33,320 nucleotides of DNA from Chloroflexota bacterium (GCA_018825785.1 JAHKAY010000003.1:1-33320); one strand, 5' to 3'. Shown: positions 9,236-16,553, counted from the first letter of the stretch. Numbers and translations: made by a program. The notes: generated from the sequence alone by a model not told the origin.

Positions 9236-9290
9236 CTTAGTCCCTGGATACAGGCTTCCCTTGCCGCTTTAGCTCTTTCACCATGTCCTG

Positions 9291-9557
9291 CTATTTCTCC
9301 GCCACATTAAAGAGCTCCAGGAGTTCCGAGATAACCTTGTCCTCTTTGCCGTCCTTTATCCCCAGGGGGACACAGGTGTGGAGGTGGTTGGCCAGGATGA
9401 GGGCCTCCAGCCTCTCAATGGCCTTCCTCACCGCCAGGGTCTGCCTCAGCACGTCCACACAGTAGCGGTTCTCCTCCACCATCTTCCTGATACCGGAAAG
9501 ATGCCCCTCAATGTAGCTCAGCCTCCTGAGCGCCTCCTGCCTCTGGCCCTCTTCCAT
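9291..9557 (-). CDS. csoR: CsoR-type copper-sensing transcriptional repressor
   Basis: CsoR represses copper-export genes and releases DNA when Cu(I) binds. The 88-aa protein has the all-helical CsoR/RcnR fold, with ligands Cys33, His58 and Cys62; the 25- and 4-residue spacings equal those of known CsoR proteins (in NRYCVDVL and ANHLHTCVP). The start is chosen at the second of two adjacent ATGs (9557), six bases behind GGAGG. An upstream TTG-started frame would reach 9608, but that would put the start inside the -10 of the promoter. It is the first gene of the copper operon. Confidence 0.93.
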   Translation of the reverse strand: MEEGQRQEALRRLSYIEGHLSGIRKMVEENRYCVDVLRQTLAVRKAIERLEALILANHLHTCVPLGIKDGKEDKVISELLELFNVAEK

Positions 9558-9571
9558 CATCCACCTCCATA

Positions 9572-9591
9572 CCCCACCCCCCTGGGTGGGG
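9572..9591. promoter_or_regulatory. CsoR-like operator
   Basis: A perfect inverted repeat, CCCCACCC, four bases, GGGTGGGG, within ATACCCCACCC...GGGTGGGGGT. This is the GC-rich pseudo-palindrome class bound by CsoR. It lies between the csoR promoter and its Shine-Dalgarno site, where binding would block transcription of the copper operon. Confidence 0.72.
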
Positions 9592-9606
9592 GTCAACCAG
9601 GGACTC

Positions 9607-9636
9607 ATTCTAGCAGAGGGGGAGGGGTATCGTCAA
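9607..9636 (-). promoter_or_regulatory. Promoter of the csoR-copA operon
   Basis: Minus strand TTGACG (9636-9631), 18-bp spacer, TAGAAT (9612-9607) preceded by TGC. The predicted start near 9600 puts the operator at about +9 to +28. Confidence 0.62.
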
Positions 9637-9646
9637 GGGGGTGGAA

Positions 9647-9676
9647 TTGCTTTGGGGGCTGTGTTTATGGTATATA
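9647..9676 (+). promoter_or_regulatory. Promoter of the 47-aa protein gene
   Basis: TTGCTT (9647-9652), 18-bp spacer, TATATA (9671-9676) preceded by TGG. It is divergent from and close to the csoR promoter, so the -35 elements are only 10 bp apart. Confidence 0.45.
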
Positions 9677-9698
9677 TCTATAGGTTAGGAGGTGTAGG

Positions 9699-9842
9699 TT
9701 GGGTACTCGGGATTTCCGAAAGCATGAGCCGAAGAAGCCCAAGAAGGGGGCCAAGAAAGCTCCCAAGGTCTCGGTGCTGGTGGAAGTGGCCCCGGTAGAG
9801 GTTATCAAGGTCAAGGGCAAGAAGAAGGAAGAAGAAGAGTAG
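9699..9842 (+). CDS. Small Lys/Glu-rich protein, 47 aa
   Basis: Starts at TTG (9699) five or so bases behind a strong GGAGGTG. The protein begins MGTRDFRKHEPKKPKKGAKK, continues with a hydrophobic stretch VSVLVEVAPVEVIKV, and ends KGKKKEEEE. The basic N-terminus, central beta-like segment and acidic tail are plainly non-random, and the reading frame has its own promoter. I do not recognise a characterised family. Nucleic-acid or ribosome binding would fit the composition but is only a guess. Confidence 0.65.
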   Translation: MGTRDFRKHEPKKPKKGAKKAPKVSVLVEVAPVEVIKVKGKKKEEEE

Positions 9843-9944
9843 TTACCATGGCCCGGGTCCTGGAGGCCCTGGAATGGCCGCCGGAAGGGCCTCCACCTCC
9901 CCCTGGTGTATAGCACCGGCGGGTATGAAGGAGGTTTTGAACTA

Positions 9945-9998
9945 GTGGGTAGTCATAAGGGCACAAAGGGTAAGGGCAAGAAGGGCACCAAGAGGTAG
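9945..9998 (+). CDS. Tiny basic ORF coupled to acylphosphatase, 17 aa
   Basis: A GTG-started ORF (MGSHKGTKGKGKKGTKR), preceded by AAGGAGGT at a slightly long spacing. Its TAG stop overlaps the GTG of the acylphosphatase gene in TAGTG. It resembles the Lys/Gly-rich part of the 47-aa protein upstream. It could be a real micro-protein, a leader that couples translation, or chance. Confidence 0.35.
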   Translation: MGSHKGTKGKGKKGTKR

Positions 9999-10279
9999 TG
10001 ACAGGGGGGGCTTCCCTACATGCCTTTGTCCGGGGGAGGGTGCAGGGGGTCCTCTTCCGCTCCTTTGTGGAGCGCCACGCCCGGAGGCTGGGGCTTGTGG
10101 GCTATGCGAGGAATCTGTTTGATGGGCGGGTGGAGGTGGTGGCGGAGGGTGAGAAGGCTGCCCTGGAAGAGCTTCTAAGACAGCTCCATCTGGGCCCCCC
10201 CGGGGCAAGGGTGGAGGGGGTGGATGCCGAGTGGGGAGTAGCTACAGGACGCTTCAGGGGCTTTGACATTAAGCACTAG
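9998..10279 (+). CDS. acyP: Acylphosphatase
   Basis: Acylphosphatase hydrolyses acyl phosphates such as carbamoyl or 1,3-bisphosphoglycerate phosphate. The 93-aa protein has the signature GRVQGVLFRSFVERHARRLG with catalytic Arg21 and the second motif GYARNLFDGRVEVVAEG with Asn39. Length is typical. It starts at GTG 9998, overlapping the stop of the preceding tiny ORF; its own Shine-Dalgarno site is weak, so translation is probably coupled. Confidence 0.93.
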   Translation: MTGGASLHAFVRGRVQGVLFRSFVERHARRLGLVGYARNLFDGRVEVVAEGEKAALEELLRQLHLGPPGARVEGVDAEWGVATGRFRGFDIKH

Positions 10280-10310
10280 AAGCTACCCCGAAGTCCCTCA
10301 CTCACTTGGT

Positions 10311-10348
10311 CCCCCTCTCCCTTGCCATGCCTGCGAGGGGAGAGGGGG
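10311..10348. repeat. G/C-rich inverted repeat downstream of acyP
   Basis: CCCCCTCTCCC (10311-10321), a 16-base loop, then GGGAGAGGGGG (10338-10348): an 11-bp perfect stem without a T tract on either side. It lies between convergent genes and may act as a bidirectional terminator or be a dispersed REP-like palindrome. Confidence 0.5.
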
Positions 10349-10400
10349 AAGATAGCATAGGGTACCAGGGGGGAACCTACCTGAGCCTGGTCAGAGGGGA

Positions 10401-10646
10401 TTAGGCCCCGCCCATGTCTACCGGGTTGGCCTCGCGGTCGAAGGCAGTCACCGAGTTCGGAACGCCCTGGAAAACATTCTGGTCGAAGTTGACAAGCCCC
10501 CGGTTGTTCGCCGGGGCATCCGGCCCGACCAGCTTCCCCTCTACGCCCGGGGTAAAAATGGGCACTTTGGCCAGCGCCGGCGCCGCCATGGTCGCCAGCA
10601 GGGCACCGCCCAGCGCCAGGGCCAGCATCAACCTTCGCATACGCAT
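10401..10646 (-). CDS. Small secreted protein, 81 aa
   Basis: Starts at ATG 10646, seven bases behind GGAGGT; the longer frame to 10712 ignores this site. The N-terminus MRMRRLMLALALGGALLATM followed by AAPALA-KVP is a clear signal peptide with an AxA cleavage site near residue 26. The mature part of about 55 residues is polar (GPDAPANNRGLVNFDQNVFQ...) and contains no cysteine or recognised motif. It stands alone, between acyP and the DUF362-like gene. Function unknown. Confidence 0.65.
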   Translation of the reverse strand: MRMRRLMLALALGGALLATMAAPALAKVPIFTPGVEGKLVGPDAPANNRGLVNFDQNVFQGVPNSVTAFDREANPVDMGGA

Positions 10647-10877
10647 CGCCTTCACCTCCAGTTGCTGAATCCACCACTCACGGTAGTCCCCTTCACGCGC
10701 GCATGGAATCACCCGAACGTCCTGATTCGACCACCAGAAGGTAGGAGGACGGTACGAGGGAAGGAAGTCACATTTCTGGCTAAAAAGAGGAGCCCGGCGG
10801 TGCTCCCGAGGTGTTAGCTAGGACCTCTCAGGCGAGGGGAACGGAAAGAAACTTGCGCGACGAACCATCACGGGCGC

Positions 10878-11561
10878 TCAGCTCTCCAGCTCCTTCTGGG
10901 CCTGGCGGATTAGCTCCAGGTAGGGGGAGGGGGCGCCGGCGGCCCGGGCGGCCTCGCTGTCCGCCTTGAAGGGCTCACCCAACCAGACCTTTCCCAGCTT
11001 TTCCCTCCCGTCCACAATCCCCAGGTCAAAGGGCAGGATGAAGTAGAGGTCGGCAAAGACCTTTGCCATCCCCAGGGCCTGGAGTTCTTCCTGCCGGTAC
11101 TTGTGGTGGGGAAGGAGGCCCAGGAGGTTGGGGATGGTGAAACGGCCCTCCCCGTTGACCACCTGGAAGGGGGCTATGGAGACCCAGTAGTCGCAGGAGA
11201 GGAGGACATTGGGCACCCAGGCGCTGGGCAGGGCCAGGGACTTGGAGAGGGGGTTGTCAATCTCCACCAGGAGGCTGTCCTTCACATCCAGGAGCAGCAC
11301 CCGGGGAAAGTCATAGCCCAGGGCCTGGTAGATAGGGGGCATGGCCCGGCCCTCGGGGTTGCCCTCCAGGATGATGATATCGGCCTTTGAGACGCGGCGT
11401 ATGCCCTTGATAATGGCCTCCAGGGTCTCACGGCTGGTGGTGGCGGGGTGCGGCTGGGGGTGGGGGGCATAGGGCTTGAGGAGGACCCGCCGGGCGTGGG
11501 CTATCTGGGGCGGAGGCTGGAAGACAAAGCGCCCCGCATCGTGGACCTTTACTTCTTCCAC
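10878..11561 (-). CDS. DUF362-like protein, 227 aa
   Basis: The conserved part starts at GTG 11561 (VEEVKVHDAGRFVFQ), behind GGAGA and overlapping the end of mobB by 13 bases; the open frame continues to 11810, but that stretch is antisense-like filler inside mobB. The body resembles the DUF362 family: RVLLKPYAPHPQPHPATTSRETLEAIIKGI, ADIIILEGNPEG, then the VLLSCDYWVSIAPFQVVNG and TIPNLLGLLPHHKY segments. DUF362 proteins have no settled function; some carry iron-sulfur domains, which are absent here. The position behind moeA and mobB suggests a link with molybdenum or redox enzyme maturation, by context only. Confidence 0.72.
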   Translation of the reverse strand: MEEVKVHDAGRFVFQPPPQIAHARRVLLKPYAPHPQPHPATTSRETLEAIIKGIRRVSKADIIILEGNPEGRAMPPIYQALGYDFPRVLLLDVKDSLLVEIDNPLSKSLALPSAWVPNVLLSCDYWVSIAPFQVVNGEGRFTIPNLLGLLPHHKYRQEELQALGMAKVFADLYFILPFDLGIVDGREKLGKVWLGEPFKADSEAARAAGAPSPYLELIRQAQKELES

Positions 11562-12190
11562 AGCCTTATCTCCAGCCGGCGGGGGTCTCCTATTCCCCTC
11601 AGGGCGGAGACCATCCCCCGCACAGTCCTGGCCAGGAACTCCCGGACAAAGGGGTTCAAGGGCACCGGACGGCCATCGGCAAAGAGCTCCGCCTCTTCCT
11701 CTCTGTCCTTGAGGTAGGTGGTCTCTATCAGGTCGGCCAGCTTCTCTGTTTCCTCCCAGCGGAACTGGAGGACTGGCAGGGGGAGGGGCTCGTCGGTGAC
11801 CACCGCCCATAGTTCCTCTGCTGAGCAGTGGAGCTCCCCTGTCTCCCGCCGGTGGACCTCTATTTTGGTGGCCCGGGCCTCGCGGAAGCCCTCCGTCAGG
11901 ATGAGGTCAAAGCCGTCCCCCAGAAGCCTCAGGAGCCCCTCCAGGTCCGTTTCCTTCTCCATCTGGCGGAGGAGGGCGAACTGGTTGGAGGAGGCCAGGG
12001 CCACCGGGTTTGCTCCCGCCTTCTGAAGGCGGTCGCTGTCCTTCCCCTCCCGGTCCATGTCAAACCCCTGGGCACTGTGCTTTATGACCGCCACGCGGTA
12101 GCCCCGCCTGGCGAGGGCCGGGATAAGGGCCTCCAGAAGGGTGGTCTTCCCCGCACCGGACTTGCCTACGATGGAGACAATTGGTGGCAT
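11549..12190 (-). CDS. mobB: Molybdopterin-guanine dinucleotide biosynthesis adapter MobB
   Basis: A P-loop GTPase-like protein that assists formation of the guanine dinucleotide form of molybdenum cofactor. Walker A GKSGAGKTT is at residues 9-17, followed by VAVIKHSAQGFDMDREGKDSDRLQKAGA, the MobB signature, and LILTEGFREARATKIEV. At 213 aa it is longer than the usual 160-175: a C-terminal extension from about residue 160 contains GRPVPLNPFVREFLARTVRGM. It follows moeA by one base and overlaps the DUF362-like gene, forming a three-gene cofactor operon. Confidence 0.92.
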   Translation of the reverse strand: MPPIVSIVGKSGAGKTTLLEALIPALARRGYRVAVIKHSAQGFDMDREGKDSDRLQKAGANPVALASSNQFALLRQMEKETDLEGLLRLLGDGFDLILTEGFREARATKIEVHRRETGELHCSAEELWAVVTDEPLPLPVLQFRWEETEKLADLIETTYLKDREEEAELFADGRPVPLNPFVREFLARTVRGMVSALRGIGDPRRLEIRLWKK

Positions 12191-12191
12191 G

Positions 12192-13430
12192 TTATCCCCT
12201 CCAGTCCAGTCTTATCGCCTGGACCTCATCCCCCTCCCTCACCTGGGGGAGGTCCTCGGGGATGATGGCCAGGCCATCGGCCCCGGCCAGAGAGGAGAGG
12301 ATGCCCGAGCCCTGGGGGCCGGAGAGGCGGGCATACACCTTCCCCCCCTCCTCCCTCAGCTTCACCCTGGCATAGACCCGCCGGCCATCGGTGTTCTTCA
12401 CCCCCTCCTCCATGATGGCGGAGAGGGTGGGGAGCAGGAGGTCTTTCCTGCCCATCATCTTCCTGATGGCGGGGCGGGCGAATAGCTCAAAGGTTATCAT
12501 GGCGCTTACCGGGTTCCCCGGCAGGCCCAGGTGGGGGACAAGCCTCTTGCCCTGGGAGAAGACGCCGAAGGCCAGGGGCTTGCCCGGCTTCATCCGCACC
12601 AGGTGAAAGCCCACCTTCCCCTTCCGGGCCAGGACCCCCTTCACCATATCATAGTCCCCCCGGGACACCCCTCCCGAGGTGATAAGGAAGTCCGCCTCCA
12701 GGCCCTCCTCTATCCTGGCCTCCAGCTCTGTCTCCTGGTCCCGGGCGATGCCCAGCAATCGGGGGATACCCCCCGCCGCCATCACCTGGCAGGCCAGGAT
12801 GTAAGCGTTAGAATTGTAGATTTTGCCTGGGGCGAGGGGCTGGCCGGGTTCCACCAGCTCGTCCCCGGTGGAGAGGACGGCCACGACCGGCCGGCGGATG
12901 ACCGAAACCCGGCTCAGGCCCAGGGAGGCCAGGAGGCCGATGGCTGCGGGGGAGAGCTCCGTCCCCCGGGCCAGGACCAGGCGGCCCCGGGCTATATCCT
13001 CCCCTCGCCGTCTTATGTTCCACCCCGCCGGGGCCTCCCGGAGAATGCCGATAGAGGTCAGGTCGCCCTTTCTCTTCTCTTCATCGGTGTCCTCAAAGGG
13101 GACCACGGCGTCGGCACCGGGGGGGAGGGAGGCGCCGGTCATGATGCGGAAGGCGGTCCCCGGCCCCACCCCCCCTGCCGCCACCCCCCCTGCCGCCACC
13201 TCCCCAACTACCCGCAGCAGGCGAGGGTTCTCCTTCCCCGCCCCCCGGGTATCCTCCGCCCGGACGGCATAGCCATCCATGGCGGAGTTATCGGCCGGGG
13301 GGACATCCAGGGGTGAAAAGACATCCCCCGCCAGCACCTGGCCCAGGGCCTCAAGGATTGGCTTCTCCTCGGTCCCCAGTGGTTTCGCCAGGGCCAGGAC
13401 CTTCTCCAGGGCCTCCTCAACGCTGAGCAT
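12192..13430 (-). CDS. moeA: Molybdopterin molybdenumtransferase
   Basis: MoeA inserts molybdate into adenylated molybdopterin. The 412-aa protein shows the family order: SPLDVPPADNSAMDGYAVRAED near residues 38-59, an MPT-binding middle domain with STGDELVEPG and SGGVSRGDYDM, GLPGNPVSAM near residues 301-310, and the C-terminal beta-barrel domain IV. A short in-frame duplication, VAAGGVAAGG, near residues 74-83 comes from a 15-bp direct repeat around 13170-13200. The ATG at 13430 is close behind a promoter. It is the first gene of the moeA-mobB-DUF362 group. Confidence 0.96.
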   Translation of the reverse strand: MLSVEEALEKVLALAKPLGTEEKPILEALGQVLAGDVFSPLDVPPADNSAMDGYAVRAEDTRGAGKENPRLLRVVGEVAAGGVAAGGVGPGTAFRIMTGASLPPGADAVVPFEDTDEEKRKGDLTSIGILREAPAGWNIRRRGEDIARGRLVLARGTELSPAAIGLLASLGLSRVSVIRRPVVAVLSTGDELVEPGQPLAPGKIYNSNAYILACQVMAAGGIPRLLGIARDQETELEARIEEGLEADFLITSGGVSRGDYDMVKGVLARKGKVGFHLVRMKPGKPLAFGVFSQGKRLVPHLGLPGNPVSAMITFELFARPAIRKMMGRKDLLLPTLSAIMEEGVKNTDGRRVYARVKLREEGGKVYARLSGPQGSGILSSLAGADGLAIIPEDLPQVREGDEVQAIRLDWRG

Positions 13431-13446
13431 ATTTCTCTATGAAACA

Positions 13447-13474
13447 AGTATATCACATGCCTTTCCCGTATCAG
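13447..13474 (-). promoter_or_regulatory. Promoter of moeA
   Basis: Minus strand CTGATA (13474-13469), 16-bp spacer, TATACT (13452-13447) preceded by TGA. The leader would be about 10 bases with no Shine-Dalgarno site. Confidence 0.42.
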
Positions 13475-13536
13475 CTTTGACCTTCCCCGATGGCCCCGGC
13501 TGGGCAGGTCTGCTATGATTTGGCCGGAAGAGGGCA

Positions 13537-13623
13537 ATGGAGAAGGAAGAGGCGAAGGCAAAAGTTGCTGACCTGGTGGCGAAATATGAGCACGTTATGA
13601 GTAGGCTTGCCAACGGTCAGTGA
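13537..13623 (+). pseudogene. 28-aa ORF resembling the N-terminus of a type II restriction-methylase
   Basis: MEKEEAKAKVADLVAKYEHV then MSRLANGQ and stop. The pattern of an acidic start followed by LVxKYExV resembles, from memory, the first residues of large Eco57I-like restriction/N6-methylase proteins. An extended -10 (TGC-TATGAT, 13514-13519) precedes it. Because a C-terminal-like scrap of such a protein occurs just past abiV, I read it as a remnant; a genuine small ORF is possible. Confidence 0.35.
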
Positions 13624-13640
13624 AGCGGTGGACATGACTG

Positions 13641-14279
13641 ATGGTAGAGCGACTTAGCAAAGAACAAATTCGGGTTCTCTTGGAACTGTGTTTACAGAAT
13701 GCCGAGGAACTCATTGGGGAGGCTGATATATTGCTTCAAGCAGGCAAGTATGCACGTGCAACCGGTCTTTGTATCATAGCCATGGAAGAATTGGGCAAAC
13801 GAACGACGCTCTGGAGAGCAATAGGTTTTGGCGAGGATGAAACAGAATGGAAAGCATTTTGGAGACGCTTCCGTCAGCACGAGGTCAAGATTAGCTACAT
13901 TCTCAGCGAGAAATATTCTGTCGTAATGGACCCCAGACGTTTTGAGGAATTCGAGAGGCAAGCGGCACAGGCTGGAGTGCTTACTAGTGCCCGCAAATAT
14001 GCGTTCTATGTTGATGTGCTGCGGGGCAAACCTCATCTCCCTTCAGCATCGTTCACCAAGAAAAAGGCTGTGACAGCATTCAAGTCTGCCCATGCGCACC
14101 TGCGTCTTCACCAAGAGCTTTATCCTACTGACAGAGGGTTGGAATTGGCAGAGAAATGGGGTAACCGGAGGAAAGGCGAGACTCATCGGCAGTGGGCGGA
14201 ACGAGTATTCGGAAAAGACATTCCCCCAGCTCTTGAGAAAATGGTGGACGAATATGATAAGGCGGAACGAAAGGCTTAG
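13641..14279 (+). CDS. abiV: AbiV-family abortive infection protein, 212 aa
   Basis: The protein matches the AbiV family: an N-terminal helix (LELCLQNAEELIGEADILLQAGKYARA), then GLCIIAMEELGKRTTLWRA with the EELGK motif at residues 49-53, then FRQHEVKISYI. Length agrees with the Lactococcus AbiV protein (about 200 aa), which blocks phage growth at the level of translation. The basic C-terminal part ends KMVDEYDKAERKA. The gene is clearly less GC-rich than both neighbours and lies between apparent fragments of a restriction-methylase, which suggests horizontal acquisition. It has no strong Shine-Dalgarno site and begins 17 bases after the preceding 28-aa ORF. Confidence 0.82.
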   Translation: MVERLSKEQIRVLLELCLQNAEELIGEADILLQAGKYARATGLCIIAMEELGKRTTLWRAIGFGEDETEWKAFWRRFRQHEVKISYILSEKYSVVMDPRRFEEFERQAAQAGVLTSARKYAFYVDVLRGKPHLPSASFTKKKAVTAFKSAHAHLRLHQELYPTDRGLELAEKWGNRRKGETHRQWAERVFGKDIPPALEKMVDEYDKAERKA

Positions 14280-14280
14280 G

Positions 14281-14382
14281 TTATACCTTGACTTCTACGG
14301 CCTTACCGCCGAAGAAATAAAGATACTGGAAGCGTCCCATCCTTCTTGTCCTGGGCCCGGGGCCTGCTATAATGTCCTCTAA
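14281..14382 (+). pseudogene. C-terminal remnant resembling a type II restriction-methylase
   Basis: Directly after the abiV stop, another frame reads LYLDFYGLTAEEIKILEAS and runs to a TAA at 14380-14382. The YGLTxEEIKIxE ending is, from memory, characteristic of the C-terminus of Eco57I-like restriction enzymes/methylases. The trpS promoter lies inside this scrap. Confidence 0.4.
14346..14373 (+). promoter_or_regulatory. Promoter of trpS
   Basis: TTGTCC (14346-14351), 16-bp spacer, consensus TATAAT (14368-14373) preceded by TGC. The trpS ATG is 9 bases beyond the -10, so the transcript should be leaderless. Confidence 0.62.
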
Positions 14383-15392
14383 TGAAGAAGAGGGTGCTTA
14401 CAGGGGACCGCCCCACGGGCCGGCTCCACTTGGGGCATTATGTGGGCAGCCTGGAGAACCGGGTGAGGCTCCAGGACAAGTACGACTGCTTCTTCCTCGT
14501 CGCCGACCTCCACATGCTCACCACCCGGTATGAGCCCCAGGACCTGAAGGAGACCGCCGAGAATATCCGGGGCCTGGTCCTGGACTACCTCGCCGTGGGG
14601 ATTGACCCGGAGAAGAGCGTCATCTATCTTCAATCACTGGTCCCCGAGGTAACGGAGCTCTTCACCCTCTTCTCCATGCTCATCACTGTCCCCAGGTTGC
14701 AGCGGGTGCCCACCCTGAAGGATGTGATGAGGGACCTGGAGATAGAGACGGCCTCGCTGGGCCTCCTCTCATACCCGGTGCTCCAGGCGGCAGACATACT
14801 GATGGTCCGGGCCAATGTAGTTCCCGTAGGGAAGGACCAGGCCTCTCACCTGGAGGTGACCCGGGAGATAGCCCGCCGCTTCAACGGCCTCTATAAGACC
14901 GTGTTCCCTATCCCTCAGACTCTGGTGGGGGATGTCCCCCTCCTTCCCGGCACCGATGGCAAGACCAAGATGTCCAAGTCCCTGGGCAATGCCATCTACC
15001 TTTCCGATGACCCCCAGACCGTTGAGGCCAGGGTGATGTCCATGTACACCGACCCCACCCGCGTCCACGCTACTGACCCCGGCCACGTGGAGGGGAACCC
15101 TGTCTTTGCCTACCATGATGCCTTCAACCCCAACAAGGATGAGGTGGAGGAGCTCAAGACGCGCTACAGGGAGGGCAAGGTGGGCGATGTGGAGGTGAAG
15201 AAGCGCCTCTGCCGGGCCCTGAATGAGTTCCTGGAACCTATCCGGCAGAGGCGGGCGGAGTATGCCAAAAGGAAAGGGCTGGTGGAGGAGGTGCTCAAGG
15301 TAGGGAGCCGGAAAGCCCGGGAGGAGGCCCAAAAGACCCTGGACCTGGTGAAAGACGCCATGGGCTTCTACCACCTGGTTTCCCCCCTTTGA
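14382..15392 (+). CDS. trpS: Tryptophanyl-tRNA synthetase
   Basis: A class I aminoacyl-tRNA synthetase charging tRNA-Trp. The 336-aa protein has [17 protein letters not shown] (HIGH-type motif near residues 16-19), the tryptophan-pocket region VADLHMLTT, and [10 protein letters not shown] (KMSKS near residues 195-199). Length is typical. The start has no Shine-Dalgarno site but sits directly behind a consensus -10, so it is probably translated from a leaderless message. Its last codons overlap the infC promoter. Confidence 0.97.
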   Translation: MKKRVLTGDRPTGRLHLGHYVGSLENRVRLQDKYDCFFLVADLHMLTTRYEPQDLKETAENIRGLVLDYLAVGIDPEKSVIYLQSLVPEVTELFTLFSMLITVPRLQRVPTLKDVMRDLEIETASLGLLSYPVLQAADILMVRANVVPVGKDQASHLEVTREIARRFNGLYKTVFPIPQTLVGDVPLLPGTDGKTKMSKSLGNAIYLSDDPQTVEARVMSMYTDPTRVHATDPGHVEGNPVFAYHDAFNPNKDEVEELKTRYREGKVGDVEVKKRLCRALNEFLEPIRQRRAEYAKRKGLVEEVLKVGSRKAREEAQKTLDLVKDAMGFYHLVSPL

Positions 15393-15418
15393 CGGGGGGC
15401 CAAAGACTGTGATATAGT
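15389..15418 (+). promoter_or_regulatory. Promoter of the infC operon
   Basis: TTGACG (15389-15394, overlapping the trpS stop), 18-bp spacer, TATAGT (15413-15418) preceded by TGA. It leaves a leader of about 25 bases containing AGGAGG. Confidence 0.55.
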
Positions 15419-15448
15419 CTAGGCGCTTTTCAGGAGGGGAAGAGAAAG

Positions 15449-16012
15449 ATAGTTAAAGAGCTTCCAGTAAACGAGAAAATCATGGCCAGGGAGGTCCTCC
15501 TCATCGGGGCGGCGGGGGAGAAAATGGGGGTAGTCCCCTTCTTTCGGGCCCTCCAGATGGCCAGGGAACATGGGCTGGACCTGGTCCAGGTGGCCAGTCA
15601 GGCAGTGCCCCCTGTTTGCAAGATATTGGACTATGGAAGATACAAATACGAGCAGGCCAAGAAGGAGAAAGAGGCACGAAAGGGCCAGCATATCGTTGGC
15701 ATCCGGGAGATACGCCTCCGGACCAAGATAAAGGAACATGACCTGGAGGCCAAGGCCCGGCTGGTCGAGAGGCTCTTAACACAGGGGAATAAAGTAAAGG
15801 TAACGGTCGTCTTCCGGGGGAGGGAGGTGACCCACCCGGAGTTGGGCTGGAAGCTTATAAAGAAGCTGGCCGAGTCGGTGAAGGGGCCGGGTGGGGTGGA
15901 CGGGCCGCCCACCACGGAAGGGGGCAACCAGGTCCTCATCTTCTCCCCCAAGAGGGAGATGAAAGGGGTAAAGACCAGAGATGCCCAAACTGAAAACCCA
16001 CAAGGGGGCTAA
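15449..16012 (+). CDS. infC: Translation initiation factor IF-3, probable AUA start
   Basis: IF-3 binds the 30S subunit and checks initiator tRNA and start codon. The frame has the N-domain ([25 protein letters not shown], then [25 protein letters not shown]), a Lys-rich linker, and the C-domain ([45 protein letters not shown]). The first ATG (15482) would drop the conserved VNEKI stretch just before it. Extending to ATA 15449 gives [17 protein letters not shown], the family N-terminus, behind AGGAGG at 15432. IF-3 genes are known for rare start codons (AUU, AUA, AUC) used in autoregulation. The 3' end overlaps rpmI by 32 bases. Confidence 0.92.
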   Translation: MVKELPVNEKIMAREVLLIGAAGEKMGVVPFFRALQMAREHGLDLVQVASQAVPPVCKILDYGRYKYEQAKKEKEARKGQHIVGIREIRLRTKIKEHDLEAKARLVERLLTQGNKVKVTVVFRGREVTHPELGWKLIKKLAESVKGPGGVDGPPTTEGGNQVLIFSPKREMKGVKTRDAQTENPQGG

Positions 16013-16184
16013 ACGCCGGTTCCACATAACGGGGACGGGGAAGATCCTCCGGGTCAAGGGGGGCAAGAGCCACTTCCGCCGCCGCAAGGCCAAGCGGGTC
16101 AAGGGCCTCTATGATGAAATGGTCCCCCTGGATAAAGCAGACGTGGCCCGGATAAAACGGGTTATCCCCTATGGGGTCCCCTAG
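15981..16184 (+). CDS. rpmI: Ribosomal protein L35
   Basis: The 67-aa protein begins [20 protein letters not shown] and continues [16 protein letters not shown], the signature of bacterial L35. It is part of the large subunit. Its start lies inside the last codons of infC, the usual tight infC-rpmI-rplT arrangement, and the overlap implies translational coupling. Confidence 0.97.
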   Translation: MPKLKTHKGAKRRFHITGTGKILRVKGGKSHFRRRKAKRVKGLYDEMVPLDKADVARIKRVIPYGVP

Positions 16185-16195
16185 AGGAGATTTCT

Positions 16196-16546
16196 TTGAG
16201 GATAAAAAGAGGAAAAGTCGTCCGCCGCCGCCATAAGAAGCTCCTGGAGCTTACCGCAGGCCACCGGGCTACCAGGCACAACCTCTACAGGAGGGCCCAT
16301 GATTCCATGCTCCATGCGCTCTCCTATGCCTATCGCCACCGCCGGGAGCGCAAAGGGGATATGAGGCGGCTGTGGATTGCTCGCATCAACGCCGCCTGCC
16401 GCCAGGCGGGCCTCACCTACAGCGTGTTTATGGCGGGTCTTAAAAAGGCCAATATCGCCCTGGACCGCAAGGCGCTGGCGGAGCTGGCGGTGAGGGACCC
16501 TCAGGCCTTTGCCCAGGTAGTAGAAAAGACCCGCGCCCAGGCCTGA
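16196..16546 (+). CDS. rplT: Ribosomal protein L20
   Basis: The 116-aa protein ([20 protein letters not shown], then RDSM-like [36 protein letters not shown] split over residues 34-68) is L20, an early assembly protein of the 50S subunit and a known translational repressor of its operon in other bacteria. The start is TTG at 16196, behind GGAGA. Unlike many L20 proteins, it lacks the usual MPR at the very start; the frame begins directly with RIKRG. Confidence 0.96.
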   Translation: MRIKRGKVVRRRHKKLLELTAGHRATRHNLYRRAHDSMLHALSYAYRHRRERKGDMRRLWIARINAACRQAGLTYSVFMAGLKKANIALDRKALAELAVRDPQAFAQVVEKTRAQA

Positions 16547-16553
16547 ACCTTCT

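Noticed and set aside
9237-9284. 15-codon ORF between csoR and copA on the minus strand
   Set aside because: It is too short, has no clear ribosome site and no recognisable pattern; treated as spacer.
6977-9310. Long open frame antisense to copA (777 codons)
   Set aside because: It is a shadow caused by the high GC content; it has no ribosome site, its composition is His/Gly/Pro-rich, and the opposite strand is clearly copA.
11562-11810. N-terminal extension of the DUF362-like gene
   Set aside because: The stretch lies fully inside mobB, is Gly/Pro/Arg-rich without family similarity, and a GGAGA-preceded GTG at 11561 gives a natural start.
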